Assembly: GCA_009837885.1 (NCBI GenBank)
Contig: VXSP01000017.1
Coordinates: 1 to 63,154 of the forward strand
From: Holophagales bacterium
Lineage (GTDB): Bacteria > Acidobacteriota > Thermoanaerobaculia > Multivoradales > Multivoraceae
Length of the DNA: 63,154 bases
Reading direction: 5' to 3'
This document shows, in pieces, positions 1 to 8,445 of the stretch. Position 1 is the first letter of the stretch; each line of letters opens with the position of its first letter. The notes under the pieces are model-generated. The model was not told the DNA's origin. It worked only from the letters and a program-made list of their open reading frames with translations, and ran no database searches. The position numbers were made by a program, and so were the translations under genes.

Positions 1-1839
1 CCGCCCGTCTCGTCGGCGCGGACCTGCGTATCCCCCCCCGCGGTGGGGGGGGCGGTCTATCTTCAGGTGTCTCCGTTCTGGGGTTGGAGCACTCCGCAGG
101 TCGAACGCGAAGCGGCTGTCGGCTACACGCTGATAGCTACCGACGCCGAGGGTGTGGATCTGTCGGCCGAGACGCTCGATCAACAGTTGCTGGCCGTTCA
201 TGTCGGCGGCCGTCCCTTGCGGGAAGGGGAGCGGATCGAGATCACGTACGGCGCCGGTCCGGCGGGCGCGCTGGCCGACCGGTACGCCGAGCGCGAGTCG
301 CGCTTCTGGGTCGCCGTCGACGGCGACGGGGACGGGGTACGGGAGCTGATCGCGGAGTCGCCAGCCGTCGACGTGATGCCGGGGCCTCCGGCGCGGTTGC
401 TGCTCCACCTGCCCTCGACCGCCCGGCCGGGCGACCGGGTCACGCTCACTGCGGCGCTGGTTGACGCGGTTGGCAACGGCTGGCCGGCGGCAGCCGGGAC
501 GCTTGAACTTCGATTGCCGGCGGGTGCCAGCCTGGTCGACTCAAGAGCTGATTCCGCGACCGACGTTGAGAGGGCCCTCTCCCTGGCACTCGCCTTGGAG
601 GATCGAGGCCGGCTCGTCATTCCGCTTCGGCTCTCCGCGGAGGCCGGCGGTGTCATCAGGGTGCGCGGCCAGTTGATCGGCACCGCGGCAGAGCCCGGAT
701 TCGAAGCGGAAAGCAACCCGTTGGTGGTCGCGCCGGCCGGCCGGCGCGTCCTGTGGGCCGATCTCCAGAACCACTCGGGCCTCTCCGACGGTTCGGCGAC
801 ACCGGACGACCTGCTGCGCTACGCGCGGGAGGTGGCAGCTCTCGACGCCGCGGCGGTGACCGATCACGACCACTGGGGTATGCGGTTCATGGACGGTGAG
901 CCCTCGATCTGGCGGCGGACGCTGGATGCGGCAGACGCCCGCAACGAACCGGGACGCTTCGTCGCGCTGGCCGGCTACGAGTGGACGAACTGGGTCGAGG
1001 GCCATCGCCACGTCGTCTTCTTCGAGCCGACCGCCGAGGCCGCGGCCGGCCTGCTTCTCAGTTCGATCGACGAGCGATACGACGAGCCGAGAGAGCTATG
1101 GGCCGGCCTCGAGGGCGTGCGGGCGCTGACCTTCGCCCACCATTCGGCCGGGGCCCCGATCGCCACGGACTGGTCTTCGCCGCCGCCGGCCGAAGTCGAG
1201 CCGGCTACCGAGATCGTGTCCGTCCACGGGTCGAGCGAGGCCGCCGACTCACCGGGCATGGTCGTCCGGAACGCTCTGGCCGGCAACTTCGTGCGTGACG
1301 CTCTCGATCGAGGCTACCGGCTCGGATTCGTGGGCTCGAGCGACGGCCACGACGGGCATCCGGGCCTGGGCCACCTCGCGTCGCCGAGCGGCGGCGTGGC
1401 GGCGATCCTGAGTGACGAAGTGACCCGGGAGGGGATCTACGAGGCGCTGCTCGCGCGTCGGACCTATGCCACGAACGGACCGCGGATCGTGGTGCGCGCG
1501 AGCTACGCGGGATGGCCGATCGGGGCCGACATTCCCGCCGACGCGGCTGCCGCGGGCGCGGTCGGCCCGATTGCCGGCGTGCCGCAGCAAACTCTGGTCG
1601 TACGGGCGATTGCGCCGGGGAAGATCACGCGGATCGAAGTGGTCAGCCGCCAGGGCGCGGCCGGCGCAGGTGCCCTGACGGGCGAGGCTCTCTGCGGGGA
1701 AGGCGAGCGCGGTGACGGTGAGCGGGAGTGCAGTCTCACCGTGCCGCTGCCCGGCTTCCGGGCTGGCGGCTACCTCTATCTTCGTGTGGTGCAGGAAGAC
1801 GGCGGCGCCGCCTGGACCAGCCCCTTCTTCTTTCGGTAA
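1..1839 (+). CDS. DUF3604 / PHP-fold metal-dependent hydrolase-like protein, 5' end outside the window
   Basis: The reading frame is open to the left edge of the window, so the N-terminus is missing. A GTG at 43 is available but lies inside a C8/G8 hairpin and is unlikely to be the true start. The first part, with the segment GGAVYLQVSPFWGWSTPQ, resembles the N-terminal beta domain of DUF3604 proteins. The PHP-like part begins near codon 252 with ADLQNHSGLSDG and carries further probable metal ligands in VTDHDHW (about 286), FAHHSAG (about 378) and SSDGHDGHPG (about 444). DUF3604 proteins are usually exported and poorly characterised. A second family member lies at 47174-49039. The family assignment is good, but the substrate is unknown. 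Confidence 0.82.
   Translation, partial: PPVSSARTCVSPPAVGGAVYLQVSPFWGWSTPQVEREAAVGYTLIATDAEGVDLSAETLDQQLLAVHVGGRPLREGERIEITYGAGPAGALADRYAERESRFWVAVDGDGDGVRELIAESPAVDVMPGPPARLLLHLPSTARPGDRVTLTAALVDAVGNGWPAAAGTLELRLPAGASLVDSRADSATDVERALSLALALEDRGRLVIPLRLSAEAGGVIRVRGQLIGTAAEPGFEAESNPLVVAPAGRRVLWADLQNHSGLSDGSATPDDLLRYAREVAALDAAAVTDHDHWGMRFMDGEPSIWRRTLDAADARNEPGRFVALAGYEWTNWVEGHRHVVFFEPTAEAAAGLLLSSIDERYDEPRELWAGLEGVRALTFAHHSAGAPIATDWSSPPPAEVEPATEIVSVHGSSEAADSPGMVVRNALAGNFVRDALDRGYRLGFVGSSDGHDGHPGLGHLASPSGGVAAILSDEVTREGIYEALLARRTYATNGPRIVVRASYAGWPIGADIPADAAAAGAVGPIAGVPQQTLVVRAIAPGKITRIEVVSRQGAAGAGALTGEALCGEGERGDGERECSLTVPLPGFRAGGYLYLRVVQEDGGAAWTSPFFFR
32..52. repeat. C8-GCGGT-G8 homopolymer palindrome
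   Basis: Eight C residues (32-39), a five-base loop and eight G residues (45-52) form a perfect 8-bp hairpin. It sits inside the open frame of the DUF3604 gene. Homopolymer runs of this length are slippage-prone in replication and error-prone in sequencing, so the frame upstream of position 52 should be treated with caution. Confidence 0.6.
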
Positions 1840-1846
1840 GAGGGGC

Positions 1847-2362
1847 CTACTCGGCTGCCTCTTCCTCCACGTGCACCATGATGTACTGCGACAGGCCCGG
1901 CTCGTCGAGCGTACGGTGCTCGCCATCGCCGATCTGGAGACAGAGGTAGTGCTCGCCGGGGGGGAGTTCAAGTTCGATCGAGTCTGAGCCGTCTCCGAAG
2001 TGGATCCACGGGTCCGCGGTGGGGATCACGATGCCCGGCTCCAGGCACTCGCCGTCGATCGCGATGTGGTAGTGGCCCGCCCCCTCGTTGATCGCGCCGT
2101 CGCCGACCGGCTCGATGATGAAGTTCTCGGCCGCGAACTGCAGGTTGATCAGGCTGGGGATGGTGGCGTGGTTCTCGAGGTCCACGAAGTAGACGCGCGG
2201 CGCGCCGTCGTCGGCCGCTTCCTCGGCGTGGTCCATGTCGCCTTCCGCATGGCCGTGGTCAGCGTGGTCGTCGGTGCCGCCTCCGCATGCGCCAAGCGGG
2301 AGCAGCAACAGGGCTGCCACCAAAGTCAGGGAGTGGCGGTTCTTGGCGAGGTCGAGGAGCAT
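1847..2362 (-). CDS. DUF4399-domain lipoprotein
   Basis: This 171-residue protein has a lipoprotein signal peptide ending in LGAC near residue 26. A short linker rich in His, Asp and Glu (DDHADHGHAEGDMDHAEE) follows and could bind metal loosely. Residues about 57-165 look like DUF4399, with VYFVDLENHATIPS at the start, a GHYHIAIDGE segment and a closing LPPGEHYLCLQIGDGEH motif. A GGAG sequence lies about 8 bases upstream of the ATG. It is convergent with the DUF3604 gene and follows a small membrane protein 18 bases away on the same strand. The biochemical role of DUF4399 is unknown. Confidence 0.75.
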   Translation of the reverse strand: MLLDLAKNRHSLTLVAALLLLPLGACGGGTDDHADHGHAEGDMDHAEEAADDGAPRVYFVDLENHATIPSLINLQFAAENFIIEPVGDGAINEGAGHYHIAIDGECLEPGIVIPTADPWIHFGDGSDSIELELPPGEHYLCLQIGDGEHRTLDEPGLSQYIMVHVEEEAAE

Positions 2363-2380
2363 GTTCGTTTCTCCGTAGTC

Positions 2381-2722
2381 CTAGGCGTGCGCGGCGGCGG
2401 TCGCGCGGAGGCCGAGCCCGGCCACGACCGCGAACAGCAGCGCGAAGACCATGTTCGCGATGCTCCCGTCGCCGCTCGCCAGACCCATCCCCGCGATCAC
2501 CAGCAAAGCCAGGGCGATGATCATCGAGAAGACGTTGCCCATCTTCCGGGCGTCTTCCTCGCTGCCGCCCATGCAGCCGACGCGGACCAGGAAGAAGGTC
2601 AGGACGGCGAAGAAGGCGAGGAGGTTCCACCAGGACCCGGCCGCCGCATGGACCATGGCCTGACTGGCCCACCAGCCGGCGCCGAGAATGTACGCGATCG
2701 CAAACATGAAGTTCTTGAACAT
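2381..2722 (-). CDS. small integral membrane protein, function unknown
   Basis: This 113-residue protein is almost entirely hydrophobic. It has about four predicted membrane segments, at roughly residues 4-22, 30-47, 64-82 and 88-106. A short polar loop (GGSEEDARKMGN) lies between the second and third. I recognise no family. It lies 18 bases upstream of the DUF4399 lipoprotein gene on the same strand, so the two are probably co-transcribed. No clear ribosome-binding site precedes the ATG. Confidence 0.6.
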   Translation of the reverse strand: MFKNFMFAIAYILGAGWWASQAMVHAAAGSWWNLLAFFAVLTFFLVRVGCMGGSEEDARKMGNVFSMIIALALLVIAGMGLASGDGSIANMVFALLFAVVAGLGLRATAAAHA

Positions 2723-2778
2723 GGCGAACGAGAATGTAGCAGCTTGCGGCGTAGAACGCTACGCGTGATTCGACGGCT

Positions 2779-4074
2779 CTAGTTGGCCGCCACCGCGTAC
2801 TCGAGCACCTCGGCGTACTTCTCGTACGCGGCCTGGCGGAGCTTCGGCAGGTGGGTGGTCGGGAAGAGGTCGTCGGTGCCGGCGTACTCCCGCAGGAGCT
2901 GCCTCGCCACGGTGATCTTGTGGACCTCGGTCGGTCCGTCGGCCAGGGCCATGTGGAACGAGTCGATGACGCCGGCGGAATAGGGCATCTCGTTCGAGAC
3001 GCCGAGCGAGCCGTGGATCATCAGCGCCCGCGAGAAGACGTCGAGGTAGACCTTCGGCATGACCGCCTTGACCGCCGAGATGTCCTTGCGGACCATCCGG
3101 TAGTCCTTGTACTTGTCGATCTTCCAGGCGGTCTGGAGCACGAACAGGCGGAACTGCTCGATCTGCGCCCAGGAGTCGGCGATCTTCTCCTGGACGAGCT
3201 GCTTCTGAGCCAGGAGTTCGCCCTGGGTCTCGCGGGAGAGCACCCGCTCGCACATCTGGTCGAAGGCGGTGCGGACCTTGGCGATCGTCCGCATCGCGTG
3301 GTGGATGCGACCGCCGCCGAGGCGGGTCTGGGCGACCACGAAACCCTGTCCACGCTGGCCGAGCAGGTGATCCTGTGGGATGCGGACGTCCGTGTAGCGG
3401 ACGTAGCCGTGCGAGCCCTCCTGCTCGCCGGCGCCGACCGCGACATTGCGGACGATTTCGACGCCCGGCGTGTCCTTCGGCACGAGGAACATGGACATCC
3501 TGTTGTAGGGCGGCGCGTCCGGATCGGTCACGACCATGACGATGAGGAAGGAGGCGTAGCGGGCGTTCGAGGAGAACCACTTCTCGCCGTTGATCACCCA
3601 CTCGTCGCCGTCGAGGACGGCGCGGGTCGTGAACACCTTCGGGTCGGAACCGCCGTGCGGCTCCGTCATCGAGTAGGCGGAGACCATCGTGTTGTCGAGC
3701 AGGGGTTGCAGGTAGCGGGCCTTCTGCTCGTCCGTGCCGTAGTGGGCGATGATCTCGGCGTTGCCCGAGTCCGGCGCCTGGCAGCCGAACACGATCGGCG
3801 CGTGCGGCGAGCGGCCGAGGATCTCGTTCATCAGAGCCAGCTTGACCTGGCCGTAGCCCTGACCGCCGAGGTCGGGACCGAGATGACAGGCCCAGAGCGC
3901 CCGCTTCTTCACTTCCTCCTGGAGCGGCGGGATCAGCTTCTGCCGCTTGGGGCACGACAGGTCGTAGGGGCTGCCGAGGACGAAGCGGAGCGGCTCGATT
4001 TCGTTGGTGACGAACTCGTCCATCCAGTCCAGCTTGTCCTGGAATTCGGCGTCTGTTTCGAAGTCCCATGCCAT
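2779..4074 (-). CDS. acyl-CoA dehydrogenase (ACAD10/11 or FadE36-like)
   Basis: This 431-residue protein has the full acyl-CoA dehydrogenase layout: a helical N-terminal domain, a middle beta domain opened by YSMTEPHGGSDP near residue 136, and a C-terminal helical domain. The MIHGSLGVS and LADGPTEVHK segments near residues 360-385 are typical of the ACAD10/11-like branch. The enzyme would oxidise an acyl-CoA using FAD and pass electrons to an electron-transfer flavoprotein. The chain length and type of substrate cannot be told from sequence. A GAGGAG ribosome-binding site stands about 9 bases before the ATG. It is divergent from the PQQ dehydrogenase gene across a 72-base gap. Confidence 0.9.
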   Translation of the reverse strand: MAWDFETDAEFQDKLDWMDEFVTNEIEPLRFVLGSPYDLSCPKRQKLIPPLQEEVKKRALWACHLGPDLGGQGYGQVKLALMNEILGRSPHAPIVFGCQAPDSGNAEIIAHYGTDEQKARYLQPLLDNTMVSAYSMTEPHGGSDPKVFTTRAVLDGDEWVINGEKWFSSNARYASFLIVMVVTDPDAPPYNRMSMFLVPKDTPGVEIVRNVAVGAGEQEGSHGYVRYTDVRIPQDHLLGQRGQGFVVAQTRLGGGRIHHAMRTIAKVRTAFDQMCERVLSRETQGELLAQKQLVQEKIADSWAQIEQFRLFVLQTAWKIDKYKDYRMVRKDISAVKAVMPKVYLDVFSRALMIHGSLGVSNEMPYSAGVIDSFHMALADGPTEVHKITVARQLLREYAGTDDLFPTTHLPKLRQAAYEKYAEVLEYAVAAN

Positions 4075-4146
4075 CGTTCGCGTCTCCTCTAGACCCTTGT
4101 TTCTGAAGGCCGCTTAGCGTACAGGATCGGCACGTAGACTCGCCGG

Positions 4147-6168
4147 ATGTTCTTCAACAACCTCTGCCCACTGGGTGCGCCGGCGTCCTCGCCGGCATCC
4201 GGTTCCCGGGTGGCCCCGGTCGGCCTGGTACTCCTTCTGCTCCTGGCCGCCGGCTGCGGCAGCGACCCCCACGCGAGCGACCAGCCGCCAGTCGGCGAGT
4301 GGCGTCACTACGCCGCCGACCGCGCCTCGACCAAGTACTCGCCGCTCGACCAGATCAACCCCTCGAACGTCGACCGCCTGCGCGAAGTCTGGCGCTGGAC
4401 GTCGGTCGAAGCCGAAGCCGACACGGAGCACCGCGGCGGCATGTACAAGAGCACGCCGCTCTACATCGCCGGGACGCTCTACATCACGACCTCGCTCAGC
4501 CAGTTGGCGGCGATCGACCCGGGCACCGGCGAGACGCTTTGGGTCTACGACCCGAGGAGCTACGACGCCGGCCGCCCGGCCAACGCCGGTTTCCAGCACC
4601 GTGGACTCGAGTACTGGAGCGGAGAGATCGACGGCGAACCTGCGGAGCGGCTCGTCTACGCCGCCCACCACCGTCGCCTCATCTCACTTGACCGTCTGAC
4701 CGGCGAACCAGACCCGGCGTTCGGCGACGGCGGCATGGTGAACACCGCCCTGGGTCTCGGCCGCGACATCAACGAGCGCCAGTACACGCACTCGGCGCCA
4801 CCGATCGTCTGCGCTGGCGTCATCGTGCTCGGCTCGATCATCTCCGACGGCCCGAGGGGACCGAAGATGCCTCCCGGCCACGTGCGTGGCTACGACGTGC
4901 GTACCGGCGAGATGCGGTGGATCTTCCGCACGATTCCGCAGCCGGGCGAGTTCGGCAACGACACCTGGCTCGACGGGTCCTGGGAGTACTCCGGCAACAC
5001 GAACGTGTGGACGATGATGAGCTGCGACGACGAACTCGGCTTCGTCTACCTGCCGGTGTCGACGCCGACCAACGACTGGTACGGCGGTCACCGGCCGGGC
5101 GACAACCTGTTCGCCGAAAGCCTGGTCGCGCTTGACGCGAGCACGGGCGAGCGGAAGTGGCACTTCCAGGCCGTTCGCCACGGCCTGTGGGACTACGACC
5201 TGGGTTCGGCCCCGAACCTGGTCGACATCACCGTGGATGGCCGTGAGGTCAAGGCGGTGGCCCAGGTCAGCAAGCAGGGCATCACCTACGTGTTCGACCA
5301 GCAGACGGGCGAGCCGGTGTGGCCGATCGAGGAGATCCCGGTACCGCAGACGACGGTGCCCGGTGAATGGAGCTCGCCGACCCAGCCGATGCCGACAAAG
5401 CCGGTGCCGTTCGAGCGGCTCGGTCTTGCCGAGGACGACCTGATCGACTTCACGCCGGAGCTTCGCGCCGAGGCGCTCGAGATCGTCGAGGACTACGTGC
5501 TGGGGCCGATCTACACGCCGCCGCTCGAGGTCAAGGAAGGCGGCAAGCTCGGCGTGCTGACGCTGCCGTCCGCGGCGGGGGGTGCGAACTGGCGCGGCGC
5601 CGCGATCGATCCCGAGGCCGGCGTCCTCTACGTGCCGTCGATGACCAAGTTGATGAGCTTCGGCGTGCAGCAAGCCGACCCGGCACGCTCCGAGTTCCGT
5701 TACGTCAACGCCCTTGGCATCCCGGAGGGGCCGCGCGGTCTTCCCCTGGTCAAGCCGCCCTACAGCCGGATCACCGCGATCGACCTGAACACGGGCGAGC
5801 ACCTGTGGCAGGTCGCCCACGGTCCAGGTCCGAAGGACCATCCCGCGATCGCCCACCTCGATCTGCCCGACCTGGGCAGTGCTTCCCACGGCATCCTCTC
5901 GAACGGCGGTCTGGCGCTGACCAGGGATCTGATCTTCATCATCCAGGCCGATTACGACCCGAGCCGGATGACCTTCATGGGTAACGCCGGACACATTCGC
6001 GCCTACGACAAGCGTGACGGCGCGAAGCTGTGGGAGCACCGCGTCGAACCCACGCCGCACGGCACGCCGATGACCTATCTCCACGAAGGGCGGCAATACC
6101 TGGCCTTCACCGTTGGTGCCGGCCGCGGGGAACAAATCCCGGCCCTGGTGGCGTTGGCGCTGGAGTAA
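4147..6168 (+). CDS. PQQ-dependent dehydrogenase (quinoprotein), lipoprotein
   Basis: This 673-residue protein opens with a lipoprotein signal (LLAAGCGS). The rest is an eight-bladed quinoprotein propeller of the membrane glucose-dehydrogenase type. Recognisable segments are WRHYAADRASTKYSPLDQIN, TPLYIAGTLYITTSLSQLAA, FGNDTWLDGSWEYSGNTNVW, the STPTNDWYGGHRPGDNLFAE region and HFQAVRHGLWDYD. It would oxidise a sugar or alcohol in the periplasm with PQQ as cofactor. The substrate is not predictable, and no PQQ synthesis genes are in the window. The start is uncertain: a GTG at 4210 would give a shorter signal peptide. It is followed after 25 bases by two lipoprotein genes in a probable operon. 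Confidence 0.88.
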   Translation: MFFNNLCPLGAPASSPASGSRVAPVGLVLLLLLAAGCGSDPHASDQPPVGEWRHYAADRASTKYSPLDQINPSNVDRLREVWRWTSVEAEADTEHRGGMYKSTPLYIAGTLYITTSLSQLAAIDPGTGETLWVYDPRSYDAGRPANAGFQHRGLEYWSGEIDGEPAERLVYAAHHRRLISLDRLTGEPDPAFGDGGMVNTALGLGRDINERQYTHSAPPIVCAGVIVLGSIISDGPRGPKMPPGHVRGYDVRTGEMRWIFRTIPQPGEFGNDTWLDGSWEYSGNTNVWTMMSCDDELGFVYLPVSTPTNDWYGGHRPGDNLFAESLVALDASTGERKWHFQAVRHGLWDYDLGSAPNLVDITVDGREVKAVAQVSKQGITYVFDQQTGEPVWPIEEIPVPQTTVPGEWSSPTQPMPTKPVPFERLGLAEDDLIDFTPELRAEALEIVEDYVLGPIYTPPLEVKEGGKLGVLTLPSAAGGANWRGAAIDPEAGVLYVPSMTKLMSFGVQQADPARSEFRYVNALGIPEGPRGLPLVKPPYSRITAIDLNTGEHLWQVAHGPGPKDHPAIAHLDLPDLGSASHGILSNGGLALTRDLIFIIQADYDPSRMTFMGNAGHIRAYDKRDGAKLWEHRVEPTPHGTPMTYLHEGRQYLAFTVGAGRGEQIPALVALALE

Positions 6169-6193
6169 GCCTGTAACAGGGAGGTCCAGCCCC

Positions 6194-7336
6194 ATGACAC
6201 GGCGGATTGCGCCCGCCGGCGCCGTCCTAGGTTCGTTGCTTCTTAGCGGATGCTCGGCGGTCGGTACGCCCGAGCCCGCTTGCCGTCCGTTGGAAGTCGC
6301 CGAACTGCCGATGCTCGGCCTGATGCGCGGGACCTGGATGGACGAGGAACGGTTCGTGCTGGTCGATCCCAACGAGTCCCGTTTGCTCGTCTATCGCGTG
6401 GCTGACGGACTCGTGCGGATCGTCGACGGCCGGGGAAGTGTGGACCCGGCGCTGAACTTCATGTTCCCGGTGGACATCCAGCCGTGGAGACGAGGGTACG
6501 TGCTGGCGGCTCGCCACGGAGATCAAGAGCACGGGCTTGAGAGGGACCAGGAGCGCTTGCTCGAACTGGACCGGCACCTGCGACCGGTTCGGATGCTGTG
6601 GGAGACCGACATGGAGAGGGTGACGGGCGGTTGGAGCGGCGACGAGGTGTTTGCCATCGGACAGTTAGCCGTTTCGCGCGACAGGCTCTACGTGGAGGCC
6701 ATACGGTTGGATGCCCCACGGCTTTCGGAATCGCTCCAGCAAGAACGGGAGTTCGCCGAGTTCGGGCTGGCCTCCGGGCCAGGTGCGCTGCGTGAGGTAG
6801 CGGCCTGGCCCGGCTTCTCGGGAGAGCTCGGGTGGGTTGGAACAGCTTCCGAACTCGTGTCGACGGGCGGTCAAGCTGGTTCAGTGTTCGCCCTCCGTTT
6901 CGCGCCCGATGATCCGTTTATCCAGGAACTCGTCGGTGAGGGCCGGCGGCTGGGTGCCTTTCCCAACCTCCCGGCGCCATTCCCCGAGTCGCTTCGCGCC
7001 GCCGGAGGCGGTTGGTCTGGATGGGGTCCCCTGGAAGCGGGCAGCTATCCAGCCGGTCTCTACGCCGATCGGGACTCTCTCTACATCTTGATGCGAGATG
7101 CGACCGGCGACGCGGTCGTCTGGGACCTGCACCGCATCGACCCAGGGCATGATGCCCTTGTCGGCAGAGTGCGGCTGCCGACGAACGCCCCTCACGTGGG
7201 TCTGCTTCCGGGCCACAGATACTGGCTGCTCCAGGAAGCGACCAGCGGCGTGGAGGATCCGTTGCGTCCGCCGATTCGGCTCTTGCTGCTGGATGCGGCA
7301 GCGATTCGCGCTGGGGAGCCTGTGTCGTGCGACTGA
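6194..7336 (+). CDS. secreted lipoprotein, first of a tandem paralogous pair
   Basis: I chose the ATG at 6194 because GGGAGG lies a few bases upstream and a lipoprotein signal (LGSLLLSGCSAV) follows at once, giving 380 residues. The mature part starts CRPLEVAELPMLG, then GTWMDEERFVLVDPNESRLLVY, and is rich in short beta-strand patterns such as DRLYV and DSLYILMRDATGD. This could be a beta-propeller, but I recognise no family. The closest relative is the next gene, with matching N-terminal, central (AGLYADRDSLY) and C-terminal (IRLLLLDAAAIRAGE) segments. Its last ten bases overlap the start of the next gene. Being in a PQQ dehydrogenase operon, an accessory role at the envelope is possible but unproven. 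Confidence 0.72.
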   Translation: MTRRIAPAGAVLGSLLLSGCSAVGTPEPACRPLEVAELPMLGLMRGTWMDEERFVLVDPNESRLLVYRVADGLVRIVDGRGSVDPALNFMFPVDIQPWRRGYVLAARHGDQEHGLERDQERLLELDRHLRPVRMLWETDMERVTGGWSGDEVFAIGQLAVSRDRLYVEAIRLDAPRLSESLQQEREFAEFGLASGPGALREVAAWPGFSGELGWVGTASELVSTGGQAGSVFALRFAPDDPFIQELVGEGRRLGAFPNLPAPFPESLRAAGGGWSGWGPLEAGSYPAGLYADRDSLYILMRDATGDAVVWDLHRIDPGHDALVGRVRLPTNAPHVGLLPGHRYWLLQEATSGVEDPLRPPIRLLLLDAAAIRAGEPVSCD

Positions 7337-8445
7337 GGTTCGTTGCGGCCGGCCCGGTCGTCGCGTTGATACTTCTCAGTGGGTGTTCCGCGGTGCGTAC
7401 ACCTGAACCCGCCTGCCGTCCGTTGGAGGTCGCCGAGTTCCCCCTGCTCGGTGGCATCCGCGGTACCTGGATGGACGACGAGCGGTTCGTGCTAGCGGAC
7501 CTGCACCAGTCGCGATTGCTCGTTTACAGCACGTCCGAGGGACTGGTACGCATCGTCAACGGCTGGGAAAGCGATGACCTGGAGTTGAACTTCGTGTCGC
7601 CCATGGACATCCAGCCGTGGGGCGATGGCTTCGTTCTCGCTGATTCGTTTCGCGATGCGGAGCGGCTCTTCGAGTTAGACGCAGCCCTGCGCCCGGTGCG
7701 CTTGTTGTGGGAGGGCGACGCCAGGCGCACGGAGGAGGGCTGGGTGGGCGAGAAGATCGTGAACCTCGGCGAACTGGTCGCACTGGACGACAGGCTCTAC
7801 CTGCGAGCTGAGCGGTTCTCGAATCTGCACGAAGCCAATCGAGGGTATGCCGAGTTCGGACTGCATCGCCGGTCGGACACCTTGGAGCGGGCGCTCGGGG
7901 AGCGGAGAGCCTGGCCTGGCTTCGCGGGTGAGCGTGATTCTCCGGGAATGCCATTCAGTCACCTTGCAGCATCGGGTCGCCGTTCGGCGTCCGTCTACGC
8001 ACTGCGCTACTCCCCGGCTGTGTTCATTCAGGAACTTGCGGGCGAGGTTCGGAGCTTGAATGCGTTCCCGGAGCTGCCGACGCCGTTGCCGACGCTGCCT
8101 CAAGCAAGCCAGGACCGAATGGCTGAGTTCTACGCGGCTTTGGAGGCGTCCAGCTATCCGGCCGGTCTCTACGGTGACGAGGACAGCCTGTACGTCCTGA
8201 TGCGGGACGCGACGGGTGGCGAACCGGGCTGGGATCTGCACCGGATCGACCCGCAACGGGATGAGGTCATCGGCAGGGTCCGTTTGCCGACCAAGGCTGC
8301 CCACGTGAGTCTGCTGCCTGGTCGCAGGTACTGGGTGCTCGAGGAGTCCAGTAGCGGCCTGGACCGTTCTTTTCGACCGCCGATCCGGTTTCTTCTGCTG
8401 AGTTCGGCCGCGCTTCGTGCCGGGGAGGTTCCATCATGCGATTGA
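7327..8445 (+). CDS. secreted lipoprotein, second of a tandem paralogous pair
   Basis: This 372-residue protein starts at a GTG that overlaps the previous stop codon region by ten bases. It has a lipoprotein signal (ALILLSGCSAV) and a mature part clearly paralogous to the gene before it: CRPLEVAEFPLLGGIRGTWM, AGLYGDEDSLYVLMRDATGG and IRFLLLSSAALRAGE. It lacks a 20-residue insertion present in the first copy around the LERDQER segment. Its own end overlaps the following gene by ten bases in the same manner, so the pair and its junction seem to have arisen by tandem duplication. The function is unknown. Confidence 0.72.
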   Translation: MRLRFVAAGPVVALILLSGCSAVRTPEPACRPLEVAEFPLLGGIRGTWMDDERFVLADLHQSRLLVYSTSEGLVRIVNGWESDDLELNFVSPMDIQPWGDGFVLADSFRDAERLFELDAALRPVRLLWEGDARRTEEGWVGEKIVNLGELVALDDRLYLRAERFSNLHEANRGYAEFGLHRRSDTLERALGERRAWPGFAGERDSPGMPFSHLAASGRRSASVYALRYSPAVFIQELAGEVRSLNAFPELPTPLPTLPQASQDRMAEFYAALEASSYPAGLYGDEDSLYVLMRDATGGEPGWDLHRIDPQRDEVIGRVRLPTKAAHVSLLPGRRYWVLEESSSGLDRSFRPPIRFLLLSSAALRAGEVPSCD

